From assembly GCA_964559845.1 (NCBI GenBank), contig CAZLJF010000009.1:1-51751 (forward strand): 51,751 bases of DNA, read 5' to 3'. Below the pieces are notes generated by a model that was not told the DNA's origin, did no database searches, and worked only from the letters and a program-made list of their open reading frames with translations. How positions within the stretch are numbered: the stretch's first letter is position 1; each line of letters starts with the position of its first letter. A program made the translations under genes and the position numbers. Origin of the DNA: WSZY01 sp964559845 (GTDB lineage Bacteria; Pseudomonadota; Zetaproteobacteria; Mariprofundales; Mariprofundaceae). Below are positions 7,596 through 16,224 of this stretch, in pieces.

Positions 7596-8288
7596 CTATT
7601 TTTTACTTAGCGTTTCCCACGCCTTTTCAGCAGCGTTCAGTTCCGCACTCTTTTTACGGTCACCTGCTCCCTCGCCCAACAGCTCTCTGTTCACCCTGCA
7701 CTGGGCTGAAAAGCGCGGTGATTTCCCCACGCCATGATCAATCACACGATACTCGGGAAGCCCCCACCCCTTGCCCTGGGTAAACTCCTGGAGACGACTT
7801 TTCGGGTCGCGGACAGAACCAAGTTCGATATTTGCAAGTTGTTCACTCCAGGCTCGCAGAATAAGGGTACGTGCCTCATCCCAGCCACCGTCTTCAAACA
7901 CGCCGCCAATCACAGCTTCAACCGCATTGGCTGCAATAGATCTGGATTTCAATTGCCCATGTTTGCGCTCACCTTCACCGACATGCAGATAGCCATCAAG
8001 CAGCCATATGTCCGCCACACTTAACAGTCCCTCCTTGCGTACAAGGGCTGCACGCATGCGCGAAAGTTCGCCTTCCCTGTACTGGGGAAACTTGTCATGC
8101 AGATATTCGGCAATCACCAGACCCAGCACCGCATCACCAAGAAACTCCAGACGCTCCATATGCTCGGAGGATGCCGAACGGTGCGTCAGGGCGCGCTTTA
8201 ACAGTGCTGCGTCATGGAACTGGTAGGCGATGGCGTTTTGCAGTGCCTCCAGGCTATCCTGATCAAGGGGTTTCGGCATAGGGTTCAA
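7596..8288 (-). CDS. rnc: Ribonuclease III
   Basis: RNase III cuts double-stranded RNA, processing rRNA precursors and regulating mRNAs. The signature ERLEFLGDAVLGLVIAEYL, with catalytic Glu and Asp, lies near residue 43 on, followed by a second acidic cluster further along. A C-terminal double-stranded RNA-binding domain spans about 155-228 (DPKSRLQEFTQGKG, then KKSAELNAAEKAWETL). The chosen start is a TTG with AGGA eight bases upstream; an ATG three codons later is possible. The gene overlaps the DUF4845 gene by 26 bp. Its usual partner era is missing from its downstream side. Confidence 0.96.
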   Translation of the reverse strand: MNPMPKPLDQDSLEALQNAIAYQFHDAALLKRALTHRSASSEHMERLEFLGDAVLGLVIAEYLHDKFPQYREGELSRMRAALVRKEGLLSVADIWLLDGYLHVGEGERKHGQLKSRSIAANAVEAVIGGVFEDGGWDEARTLILRAWSEQLANIELGSVRDPKSRLQEFTQGKGWGLPEYRVIDHGVGKSPRFSAQCRVNRELLGEGAGDRKKSAELNAAEKAWETLSKK

Positions 8289-8703
8289 AATAGAAATCCT
8301 GACGGGCTTTATGGCGCAACCTGTCCATGCCTTTCAATTCAGATTCATCATAATCCGAATCGGGGTCAACGCCTTCAACAGGCCCCAGCAACCAGACAGT
8401 CACGCCATATTCAGAAGATATTTCAACACGCCTGCCATCTGCCTTGATGACAATATTCTCATAAAACTCTTCCGGAACATCGTCCCTTGCCAGATATTTT
8501 ATTTTCAGCAGTTCGGGAAGCCGTTTGCGAATTTCACGTTCACTGCTGTCCGCCATATTCCGGGCAACTGCTTCAAATGTATCCTGAATTTTCCACTGGG
8601 CATTATAGACCGGTATGACTTTATAGCCGACCATCACTCCGGCACCAATCACAAACAGCCAGAACAGCAGTTTAATCATAGAAAATCCGTGTTCATGTTT
8701 CAT
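8263..8703 (-). CDS. DUF4845 family membrane-anchored protein
   Basis: A 146-residue protein with one N-terminal hydrophobic helix (about residues 9-28) and a soluble tail predicted to lie outside the cytoplasm. The sequence pattern GFSMIKLLFWLFVIGAG, then YKVIPVYNAQWKI, matches DUF4845 proteins, which in many proteobacteria sit between lepB and rnc exactly as here. Its function is not established. The beginning resembles a pilin-like N-terminus (G-F-S-M-I-K-L), but the usual Glu at position 5 after the Gly is absent, so I do not call it a pseudopilin. It overlaps rnc, which implies coupled translation. Confidence 0.8.
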   Translation of the reverse strand: MKHEHGFSMIKLLFWLFVIGAGVMVGYKVIPVYNAQWKIQDTFEAVARNMADSSEREIRKRLPELLKIKYLARDDVPEEFYENIVIKADGRRVEISSEYGVTVWLLGPVEGVDPDSDYDESELKGMDRLRHKARQDFYFEPYAETP

Positions 8704-8838
8704 ATAACACCTCTCCTGCCGTTATTGTTCAGAGCTTCTAAGATTTAGCTTCGCTCACAGGGGCCATACATGGGCACATGGTATGAGTGACAGACCAACC
8801 ATGGCCTGTACGGAAGTACGGAATAAATCAATACTTCC

Positions 8839-9522
8839 CTAATGAATCAGGGAGCCCAGCCGGTCCCACCTGACCTCCCCTTTGGCACGATCCCATGACC
8901 ACCAGATAATAGCGGCCTTTCCAACCAGATACTCCTGCGGCACAAACCCCCAGAAACGCGAATCTCTTGAGTTGTTCCGGTTGTCACCCAGCACAAAGTA
9001 GTGCCCCTCCGGCACCTTCCAGACACCATCCCTGATGGAAAACTCCTTGCGCAATACGACATGACTTACCTCAAACAGGCGCTCTTCAAACTGCATCGAC
9101 ATGTCCACACTACCATCCGATAGGTAATAGGCCCGCATCCCCAATTGCTTCAACGGCATCTCCCTGCCATTGACGAAGAGCCTGTTCTTCTCATAACGAA
9201 TTTCATCGCCGGGAATGCCGACAATGCGTTTGATATAATCCTTGCTGCGATCTTCCGGATAATCAAACACCACAACATCACCCCGTTTGGCAGATGATGG
9301 CGCAATCTGGATATCGGTCAGCGGAATGCGGAAGCCGTAAGAGTAGCGCAGCACAAACAGATAATCGCCCACCTCCAGTGTTGGCACCATACTGGAAGAG
9401 GGAATCTTGAACGGCGCAACAATAAAACTGCGGATCACAATGGCGAGCAGGGCAATTACGACCAGACTCTCCAGCCATTCGCGCCACAGTGGCTTATGTG
9501 CAGACAGCTTCTTTGTAAACAT
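8839..9522 (-). CDS. lepB: Signal peptidase I
   Basis: LepB is the inner-membrane protease that removes signal peptides from secreted proteins. A hydrophobic anchor covers about residues 19-37, and the catalytic dyad is visible as Ser44 in IPSSSMVPTL and Lys98 in DYIKRIVGIPGD. The late family motif GDNRNNSRDSRFWGFVP is intact. At 227 residues it is a compact form with a single N-terminal anchor. It begins one base after the lepA stop, the classic lepA-lepB pair. It probably serves the secreted products of this window, including TolB and the 13.0-13.8 kb hypotheticals. Confidence 0.96.
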   Translation of the reverse strand: MFTKKLSAHKPLWREWLESLVVIALLAIVIRSFIVAPFKIPSSSMVPTLEVGDYLFVLRYSYGFRIPLTDIQIAPSSAKRGDVVVFDYPEDRSKDYIKRIVGIPGDEIRYEKNRLFVNGREMPLKQLGMRAYYLSDGSVDMSMQFEERLFEVSHVVLRKEFSIRDGVWKVPEGHYFVLGDNRNNSRDSRFWGFVPQEYLVGKAAIIWWSWDRAKGEVRWDRLGSLIH

Positions 9523-9523
9523 T

Positions 9524-11326
9524 CTACTCCTCCCCCAATTTCAGGACAGCCAGAAATGCCTCCTGCGGCACCTCAACACTACCAATCGACTTCATACGCT
9601 TCTTACCCGCCTTCTGCTTCTCCAGCAACTTGCGTTTACGGGTAATATCACCACCGTAACATTTGGCCGTCACATTCTTGCGTACTGCCTTTACGGTCTC
9701 GCGCGCCAAGATACGGCCACCGATTGCAGCCTGCAAGGGCACATCGAACTGCTGCCGTGGAATCAGCTGGCGCAATTTCTTCACCAGTTCACGCCCACGG
9801 ACCTCGGCAATGGAGCGATGCACAATCAACGACAGCGCATCGACCGGGTCACCATGCACCAGCACATCCATCTTCACCACATCATCGGCCTCAAATCCGG
9901 CCAGCTCATAATCCAGGGAGGCGTAACCGCGAGATACCGATTTCAGCTTATCGTAAAAATCGATCACCATTTCCGCCAGCGGCAGCTTGTAGGTCAGCAT
10001 GACACGGTTTTCAGAGATGAACTTCATATCCTGCTGAACACCACGCCTGTCCTGACACAGCTTCATCAATGAGCCGACATACTCATTGGGCAGGAATATA
10101 TGCGCCAGCACCTTCGGCTCCTCAATGCTCTTGATCAGTGTCGGGTCAGGAAACTCGCTCGGGTTGGAAACTTCAAGCTCCGAACCGTCATTAAGGGTAA
10201 TACGATAAACCACCGATGGCGCCGTTGTGATCAAATCGAGATTATACTCCCGCTCCAGACGCTCCTGAATAATCTCCATATGCAGCATGCCAAGGAATCC
10301 GCAACGGAATCCAAGGCCCAGCGCAGAGGAACTTTCCGGCTCAAATGTAAAGGCAGGATCATTCATGTTCAGCTTTTCCAGAGAATCGCGCAGTTCGGCA
10401 TAATCACCGGAATCCACCGGGTACATGCCTGAAAATACCATCGGTTTCGGCTCCCTGAATCCCGGAAGTGGCTCGTCAGCAGGGTCACGTTCCAGTGTTA
10501 CCGTATCCCCCACTCTCAAGTCTGCCAGCGTTTTGATGCTGCAGGCCATAAAACCCACTTCACCTGTTAAAAGCTCCCGGCGTGAAACCGGTGCTGGCTG
10601 AAAAACACCCAGATTCTGAATTTCATAAGCCCGGTTGGTCGACATCAGGCGAATCTTCCGGCCTTTACGCAGCGAACCATTGACCACACGCACAAGTGCC
10701 ACGGCTCCCACATAGGAGTCAAACCATGAATCGACAATCAACGCCTGCACCTTGCCATCTGTTTCGCCTGCAGGGGCCGGAATCCTGTTGGCAATCGCCT
10801 CAAGCACCTCATGGATACCCTCGCCGGTTTTGGCAGAGACCGGTATCGCCTCGGAGGCGTCCAGGCCAATAATCTCTTCAATCTGGCGCCGCGCCTCATC
10901 AACATCGGCTGACGGCAGGTCGATCTTGTTGATCACCGGAATAATCTCGAGATCGTTCTCCAGTGCCAGATAGACATTGGCCAGTGTCTGCGCCTCTACG
11001 CCCTGGGTGGCATCCACAATCAACAGCGCCCCCTCACATGCCTGCAATGAACGGGAAACCTCATAGGTAAAATCAACATGGCCAGGCGTATCAATCAGAT
11101 TAAAGACGCAATCTTCGCCTGCCTGACTTGTGTATGTCAGCGTTGCCGTCTGCGCCTTGATGGTAATGCCGCGTTCCTGCTCCAGATCCATTGAATCCAG
11201 CACCTGCTTCTTCATCTCGCGCTGAGAGAGTGCTCCGGTCTCTTCAATCAGACGATCCGCCAGCGTGGATTTACCATGGTCAATATGGGCAATAATGGAG
11301 AAATTTCGAATTCGTTGCTGATTCAT
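9524..11326 (-). CDS. lepA: Elongation factor 4 (ribosomal back-translocase LepA)
   Basis: LepA/EF4 is a ribosome-bound GTPase related to EF-G, implicated in back-translocation and 30S biogenesis. The G domain shows AHIDHGKSTLADRL, DTPGHVDF and NKIDLPSAD. The unique C-terminal domain is present (KKLRQLIPRQQFDVPLQAAI, then KRKLLEKQKAGKKRMKSIG), which distinguishes it from EF-G and TypA. At 600 residues it has the standard length. It heads the lepA-lepB-DUF4845-rnc series and is transcribed divergently from the aldehyde dehydrogenase gene, with 68 bases between the starts. Confidence 0.98.
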   Translation of the reverse strand: MNQQRIRNFSIIAHIDHGKSTLADRLIEETGALSQREMKKQVLDSMDLEQERGITIKAQTATLTYTSQAGEDCVFNLIDTPGHVDFTYEVSRSLQACEGALLIVDATQGVEAQTLANVYLALENDLEIIPVINKIDLPSADVDEARRQIEEIIGLDASEAIPVSAKTGEGIHEVLEAIANRIPAPAGETDGKVQALIVDSWFDSYVGAVALVRVVNGSLRKGRKIRLMSTNRAYEIQNLGVFQPAPVSRRELLTGEVGFMACSIKTLADLRVGDTVTLERDPADEPLPGFREPKPMVFSGMYPVDSGDYAELRDSLEKLNMNDPAFTFEPESSSALGLGFRCGFLGMLHMEIIQERLEREYNLDLITTAPSVVYRITLNDGSELEVSNPSEFPDPTLIKSIEEPKVLAHIFLPNEYVGSLMKLCQDRRGVQQDMKFISENRVMLTYKLPLAEMVIDFYDKLKSVSRGYASLDYELAGFEADDVVKMDVLVHGDPVDALSLIVHRSIAEVRGRELVKKLRQLIPRQQFDVPLQAAIGGRILARETVKAVRKNVTAKCYGGDITRKRKLLEKQKAGKKRMKSIGSVEVPQEAFLAVLKLGEE

Positions 11327-11394
11327 GGGAGCGGGAGTGTACTGATGTGCTATCGTCTCGGCTACATGATAAAATATCTGCTATAAGTAGGTGC

Positions 11395-12879
11395 ATGTCA
11401 GCGCATAACATTGACGCCCCGGCCAATTCGAAAGCGGAGGTTCCCCACTTTTATCTCTGGCTTCATAATGAAGCCCGTCAGGGCATGGCCAAACCGCTTG
11501 AAATCACATCCCCGTTTGATGGCACGCCGGTCGGCACTGTTTGCATTGCAGGACGCCGGCAGATCAGGGAAGCCATGGCCAGCAGTCATGATGCGTTCCA
11601 GAAACTGAAGGGGATGACCCGGTTTCAGCGCTCGCAACTGCTCAGTCGCATCGTTGAGTTGCTGCATGATTCCCGAACCGAGCTTGTCGATGCCATGATA
11701 CTGGAGGGCGGAAAACCGCGCATGTTCGCCGAGCAGGAGTTTGAACGCACGATTGCCACTTTCACATGGGCATCTGAAGAGGCAAGGCGCTTCTGTGGCG
11801 AACAGGTTCCAATCGACGGCATGGCCCGTGGTCAGGGTTATGAAGGCCATACCCGGCGCGAACCCATCGGTATCATCCTTGCCATTACGCCATTCAACTT
11901 TCCGCTCAATCTGGTTGCTCACAAAGTGGCTCCCGCACTGGCATGCGGCAACCCGATCATCCTCAAACCTGCATCCAACACACCTATTACAGCCCTGATT
12001 CTGGCACGCATTGTCGGTGAGGCGGGCTTCCCTGCCGGCAGCCTGAATACGCTGCCGATACGCCATCAGGATATTCCCATGCTGCTTCAGAGCAGTGCCA
12101 TCAAAATGCTCAGTTTCACGGGCAGCTCCGATGTAGGATGGTCCTTGAAACAGCTGGCACGCACGCAGCGTGTGACACTGGAGCTTGGAGGAAATGCCGG
12201 TACTTTTGTTGATGAAAATGCCGACCTGAAATTTGCAGCCCGACAACTGGCCACGGGCGGCTTTGCGCATGCCGGCCAATCCTGCATCTCCGTTCAGCGT
12301 ATTTATGCGCACGAAAATATTTATGACCAGCTTCTTGAGTGTCTGATTCCAGAAACGCGAAATATCAAATCCGGCAACCCGCAGAAAAGTGATATTGTCA
12401 CCGGCCCCGTCATTAGCAGCAAGGCAGCCGAGCGTATCCTTGCATGGATTCATGAGGCTGAAACAAATGGCGCCAGGATAGCGTGCGGAGGCAAACGGCT
12501 GAAACTGGGCAGAGGGCAGGTGCTTGAACCGACACTGTTAACGCACGTCAAAGACTCTATGCAGGTCTGTTGCAAGGAGATTTTCGGTCCTGTCATCACC
12601 ATCGCACCGGTTGCCGGTTGTGAAGAGGCTGTTCAGCGCATCAACAAATCGAATTATGGCCTGCAGGCAGCTATTTTCAGTCATGATATCCGTAATATCC
12701 AATATGCAACCGAACATCTCGAAGTCGGCGGCGTAATTATTAATGATGTACCCACCTTCCGGGTTGATCAGATGCCATATGGCGGCATTAAAAGCTCCGG
12801 AGTGGGCCGGGAAGGTATTCGTTCCGCCATGCTGGAGATGACTGAAGAGAAAACAGTCATCATGCGTGTACTGCCATAA
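11395..12879 (+). CDS. NAD(P)-dependent aldehyde dehydrogenase
   Basis: This is a member of the aldehyde dehydrogenase superfamily, oxidising an aldehyde to an acid. Visible: the substrate/cofactor segment TPFNFPLNLVAHKVAPALACG, the Lys of ILKPAS, the general-base Glu in VTLELGGNAG and the catalytic Cys in GQSCISVQRI. It most resembles the lactaldehyde/succinate-semialdehyde branch, but the substrate cannot be read from the sequence. The frame is open further upstream (to 11347); I chose the ATG at 11395, which has a weak purine-rich ribosome site (AGTAGGTG), giving 494 residues. It stands alone between the lepA operon and the convergent hypotheticals. Confidence 0.9.
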   Translation: MSAHNIDAPANSKAEVPHFYLWLHNEARQGMAKPLEITSPFDGTPVGTVCIAGRRQIREAMASSHDAFQKLKGMTRFQRSQLLSRIVELLHDSRTELVDAMILEGGKPRMFAEQEFERTIATFTWASEEARRFCGEQVPIDGMARGQGYEGHTRREPIGIILAITPFNFPLNLVAHKVAPALACGNPIILKPASNTPITALILARIVGEAGFPAGSLNTLPIRHQDIPMLLQSSAIKMLSFTGSSDVGWSLKQLARTQRVTLELGGNAGTFVDENADLKFAARQLATGGFAHAGQSCISVQRIYAHENIYDQLLECLIPETRNIKSGNPQKSDIVTGPVISSKAAERILAWIHEAETNGARIACGGKRLKLGRGQVLEPTLLTHVKDSMQVCCKEIFGPVITIAPVAGCEEAVQRINKSNYGLQAAIFSHDIRNIQYATEHLEVGGVIINDVPTFRVDQMPYGGIKSSGVGREGIRSAMLEMTEEKTVIMRVLP

Positions 12880-13034
12880 AGCCCTGCCATATGCGTATAT
12901 TAGGGTCGGTTAAATAGATTCCTGTATGTAATCAGCGCGTAAAAGTAAAAGCGCGACAAAAAGGAAGGGTACCGTTTGAACGGCTGCAAGCTGCCCATGG
13001 GCAGTACGGACAACCTGAATTTTTCAGCGTATCC
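12880..13034. other. Intergenic stretch with a 14-bp palindrome and an inverted-repeat-end look-alike
   Basis: No gene is seen. It holds a perfect 14-base palindrome, CTGCCCATGGGCAG (12991-13004), and at 12899-12912 the sequence TTAGGGTCGGTTAA. The latter differs at one position from the terminal repeat of the putative element at 619-780. No matching inverted partner is present nearby, so it may be a decayed end or chance. No T-tract marks an intrinsic terminator for the converging genes on either side. Confidence 0.35.
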
Positions 13035-13286
13035 TTAACGCGGCGTTACCACCACCCGGCCATCATAACTCACATTAATTTTATAACGCTTGCCATTCGG
13101 ACATGTCGCAAGAATTGTTTTGTTGCCCTTTCCATCTTCACTTTCACTGACCGCTGACACCTGCTTGCCACCACAGTCGTAACCCCGAAGCAGAATGGTT
13201 GTGGCAATATCTTCAGCCATGGTTACCGCATAAGCCGTGGCAGGCATCATCAACGCCAGAAAGATCATCATCCTGATATATTTCAT
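13035..13286 (-). CDS. Small secreted hypothetical protein
   Basis: I do not recognise this 83-residue protein. It opens with a clear Sec signal peptide (basic MKYIR, hydrophobic core, cleavage likely after ATAYA at residue 20), giving a mature periplasmic protein of about 63 residues. The mature part has two cysteines (in YDCGGK and ATCPNG), which could form a disulfide, and a basic C-terminus (SYDGRVVVTPR). It overlaps the preceding gene by four bases (ATGA type), so the two are translated together and may act together. A periplasmic or outer-membrane-associated role is inference only. Confidence 0.7.
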   Translation of the reverse strand: MKYIRMMIFLALMMPATAYAVTMAEDIATTILLRGYDCGGKQVSAVSESEDGKGNKTILATCPNGKRYKINVSYDGRVVVTPR

Positions 13287-13837
13287 CTCTTTACCTCCAG
13301 CAGGCTGTTCCAGATCGTCTCCCGGGCCAGATAAATCTCACGGGAGAGTTCCACATCCTTTTCCAGCAATGCCATAATCTTTAACAGCAAACCGTCAAAA
13401 CGACTTCTCAAGTCGCTACGATATGCCTCAAATGTGTTCTTTTTCATATGTTGCTCAAGCGCTGCGCGCAGATCGAGCACATCGGAACGAATTGCCAGCT
13501 TTGTGAAAAAGCCAATGGCCTTGCTTGCCTTGAGCCGTGCAACCAGTTCTTCCAGCCCCGGCACCTTATCTTCAGCCTGCCTGGCAGCTTCCTGCCCCTC
13601 TGCCTGTCTGTTTTCAGACAAGGCATGCGGCCGTTCCTTTTGCGTAACGTGTGAGCCGACTGTCTCCGCCCTGTTTGACATCACGGTTCCGGCCTTCTCC
13701 TGCTGCCCGCAATCAGCAAATACCGGAACCGCCATGCCAACAAGGCAGCCTGCCAACCATAGGGATCTCCATGCACTCATCATATCGGCAGTGTAGATCA
13801 TTATCGGCAATGAAAAAGGCGAAAAGATTCCGCTCAC
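13283..13837 (-). CDS. Secreted helical hypothetical protein
   Basis: This is an unrecognised protein of up to 184 residues. The frame begins with a GTG that overlaps the hflX stop (GTGA), but the internal Met-Met at residues 19-20 better fits a Sec signal peptide (MSAWRSLWLAGCLVGMAVPVFA, cleavage before DC). I keep the longer frame because neither start has a good ribosome site. A Cys follows the likely cleavage site, though AD-C is not a good lipobox. The mature region is charged, Glu/Arg/Lys-rich and mainly helical, with coiled-coil-like stretches (EELVARLKASKAIG, then LRAALEQHMKK). It is coupled by four bases to the next small secreted protein. Confidence 0.65.
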   Translation of the reverse strand: MSGIFSPFSLPIMIYTADMMSAWRSLWLAGCLVGMAVPVFADCGQQEKAGTVMSNRAETVGSHVTQKERPHALSENRQAEGQEAARQAEDKVPGLEELVARLKASKAIGFFTKLAIRSDVLDLRAALEQHMKKNTFEAYRSDLRSRFDGLLLKIMALLEKDVELSREIYLARETIWNSLLEVKR

Positions 13838-15114
13838 AGTATAAACGCTGCCAGCTTGCCCGCATGTTTTGCCGTCATGCGTACTGTCAATTTCAACTGA
13901 TCACCTTCAAGTTCCTGACTCAGCACCCGCCCATGCTCATGACAGTAGGCCAGACTCTTTCCATCAGAGGCAGGCAGCTTCAGTGTGAACTCCTGCATAT
14001 CCATCTCACACCACTTCGACAGTAACTGGAGCAGTTCATCCAGCCCGGCCCCTGTCAGCGCTGATGTCGCCACCCGGCTTCCGGCAATCGCTTCAGTGAT
14101 GGTGGAACGCACCTGCGGCACAACATCAATCTTGTTGAGCACCTCAATGACCGGTGGCGCTGTATCGCCATCCAGTCCCATCTCAACCAGCGTTTTCTCC
14201 ACCACCGCCTTCTGATTCGCACTTTCCGGATCAGCTGCATCCCTGACATGCAGAATCAGGTCAGCCTCTGTCACTTCCTCCAGCGTGGCCCTGAATGCAT
14301 CAACCAGTTCATGCGGAAGGTCCTGTACAAAACCCACCGTATCGGAGAGCATGATTTTACTGCCTCCGGGCAACTGAAGCAGGCGCAGAGTCGGGTCCAG
14401 TGTTGCAAACAGCTGGTCGGCGGCATAGACCTCAGCCCTGGTCAGACGGTTGAACAGGGTTGATTTCCCCGCATTGGTATAACCGACCAGTGCAACCGTG
14501 AGAATATCACTACGCTTTCGGCCCGAACGCTGCGTGGCACGCATGCGCCTGACATGGGAAAGATCCTTTTCAACCGACTTGATACGATCACGAATCATGC
14601 GGCGGTCGAGCTCGATCTGGCGTTCGCCCGGCCCGCCCATAAAACCAAAACCGCCACGCTGTCGCTCCAGATGCGTCCATGAACGCACCAGACGGCTAAC
14701 CTGGTAATTGAGACTGGCCAGTTCCACCTGCAACACCCCCTCTCTGGTGCGGGCCCGGGCGGCAAAAATCTCAAGAATCAGTCCGGTGCGATCCACCACC
14801 TTGGCATTCCACGCCTTCTCAAGATTCCGCTGCTGAACAGGGGTTAGCTGGTGATCGACAAAGACGACATCGGCCTCATGAATGCGTGCCTGCTCGGCAA
14901 TCAGTTCAACCTGACCGGAGCCGAACAATGTTGCAGCGGTCATACGCCGAATCGGAGCCGGCAAAGAGTCACGCAGATCGCAGTCACTGGAGAGCACCAA
15001 CCGGTCAAACTCCTGCTGGCGGGAGAGCGATGCATACCCACCGCCGGCATCAACCTGCGGGTGAACAGAGAGCACCCGGTCCTTTACACGTTCTGTAGAT
15101 GTTAACTCAGGCAA
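13834..15114 (-). CDS. hflX: GTPase HflX
   Basis: HflX is a ribosome-associated GTPase that binds 50S subunits and rescues or splits stalled ribosomes under stress. The protein has the N-terminal HflX domain (about 1-190, ending in GGFGFMGGPGERQIELDRR) and the G domain with VGYTNAGKSTLFNRL, SDTVGFVQDLP and NKIDVV. Length (426 residues) is normal for proteobacteria. It overlaps miaA by 13 bp. The hfq gene, often between miaA and hflX, is absent here, and two secreted hypotheticals follow. Confidence 0.96.
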   Translation of the reverse strand: MPELTSTERVKDRVLSVHPQVDAGGGYASLSRQQEFDRLVLSSDCDLRDSLPAPIRRMTAATLFGSGQVELIAEQARIHEADVVFVDHQLTPVQQRNLEKAWNAKVVDRTGLILEIFAARARTREGVLQVELASLNYQVSRLVRSWTHLERQRGGFGFMGGPGERQIELDRRMIRDRIKSVEKDLSHVRRMRATQRSGRKRSDILTVALVGYTNAGKSTLFNRLTRAEVYAADQLFATLDPTLRLLQLPGGSKIMLSDTVGFVQDLPHELVDAFRATLEEVTEADLILHVRDAADPESANQKAVVEKTLVEMGLDGDTAPPVIEVLNKIDVVPQVRSTITEAIAGSRVATSALTGAGLDELLQLLSKWCEMDMQEFTLKLPASDGKSLAYCHEHGRVLSQELEGDQLKLTVRMTAKHAGKLAAFIL

Positions 15115-16037
15115 TTTGATGGCTCCTCAAACACGTTGCAAATCGCACCAAAACAGGCATCCGCATCACCAAAATATGCATCGGATGCCTGATTTCGAAA
15201 CCATGTCTGCTGGCGCTTGGCATACCTCCGGGTCGCTGTGATACCATCACGAACAGCCTCATCCAGTGAGCACTCTCCATGCAGATATGAAAGCAGCTGA
15301 CGATAACCAACAGCACGCATGGCCGGATGCAACTCGCCTACATTGCGGCTATCCAGCCAGCGAACCTCATCCAGCCAGCCGGCAGCCATCATGGCGTGAA
15401 AGCGATCAGCAATGCGCTGGCGCAACATCTCACGCTCCACTTCCAGCACGATAACAGGGCACTCAATATCCGTTCCGGTTTCGCACGCCTGCGCCTGCCA
15501 GTAAGAGAGTGTTTTGCCGCTGCTTTGAAAGACGCCCAGCGCACGCATGATCCGCTGGGTATCATGCTCTTCCAGCCTTGCGGCCATAGCAGGGTCAACT
15601 TGTTGCAACAGCAGATGAAGATGCGGCGTGCCTCGCTCTTTTTGCAGCGCCTGAAGCTGCTCTCTTATTTCAGGCTTCTCTGCAGGAATCTCTGCAAAGC
15701 CTTCCAGCAATGCCCGCAGATACATGCCGGTCCCGCCGACAATCAGGGGAACATGGCCTTTGCCGTTTTCAAACGCAATAACTTCTGCCGCCTCATCAGC
15801 CCAGCGCGCCGCTGAATAGGTTTCACAAAGATCTGCGCAATCAATCATGTAGTGCTGTACCTGTTGGCGATCTTCAGCCGATGCTTTGGCCGTACCGATA
15901 TCGAGGCCGCGATAGAGCTGCATGGAGTCACACGAGATGATACTTGTGCCAAACCGCCTTGCGATCTTCATCGCCAGTGCCGACTTGCCCGTCCCTGTCG
16001 CCCCCATCAGGGCCACTGCTTTTAAAGCTTTTGTCAC
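15102..16037 (-). CDS. miaA: tRNA dimethylallyltransferase
   Basis: MiaA transfers a dimethylallyl group to N6 of adenosine 37 in tRNAs that read codons starting with U. The tRNA-Leu(CAA) in this window, with A at position 37, is an expected substrate. The P-loop GATGTGKSALAMKIA, the ISCDSMQLYRGLDIGTAK segment and the VGGTGMYLRALLEG motif are all present. The C-terminal RRYAKRQQTWFRN segment binds tRNA. At 311 residues it is of normal length. It is followed by hflX with overlap and preceded by a 187-bp gap after mutL. Confidence 0.97.
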   Translation of the reverse strand: MTKALKAVALMGATGTGKSALAMKIARRFGTSIISCDSMQLYRGLDIGTAKASAEDRQQVQHYMIDCADLCETYSAARWADEAAEVIAFENGKGHVPLIVGGTGMYLRALLEGFAEIPAEKPEIREQLQALQKERGTPHLHLLLQQVDPAMAARLEEHDTQRIMRALGVFQSSGKTLSYWQAQACETGTDIECPVIVLEVEREMLRQRIADRFHAMMAAGWLDEVRWLDSRNVGELHPAMRAVGYRQLLSYLHGECSLDEAVRDGITATRRYAKRQQTWFRNQASDAYFGDADACFGAICNVFEEPSNCLS

Positions 16038-16224
16038 CAGAAACTCCCCGTTTCAGGTTTGCCGAAACAAGTATGCCCTGACCGAACAGAGCAGCAACGC
16101 GTGACCGTTTGGATATACGTAGTTGAGAGAATCCGAAGGGCAAAGATAAACGGGGCGGTTTTCTTTGCTTCTTTCCTGACCGCACAAGAAAGAAGAGAAA
16201 GGAGACGATACTTCAATAAAGTCT
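16038..16224. repeat. Intergenic hairpin repeat between mutL and miaA
   Basis: This 187-base gap has an imperfect inverted repeat: bases ~16161-16173 (CTTTGCTTCTTTC) pair with ~16189-16202 (GAAAGAAGAGAAAG). It also has a shorter GTTTC/GAAAC hairpin near 16050-16068. GAAAGAAG-type hairpins of this kind recur between genes in many proteobacterial genomes and often produce spurious frames. No T-tract follows in the sense of mutL transcription, so a terminator is not claimed. Confidence 0.4.

Noticed and set aside
8263..8703. Type IV pseudopilin reading of the DUF4845 protein
   Set aside because: The N-terminus (GFSMIKLLFW) resembles a prepilin but lacks the Glu5 typical of processed pilins, and the genomic position is that of DUF4845.
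8704..8838. Possible small RNA or terminator between DUF4845 and lepB
   Set aside because: Short inverted repeats (GCCAT/ATGGC and a GTACGG/AAGTACGG pair) are present but form no convincing stem with a T-tract.
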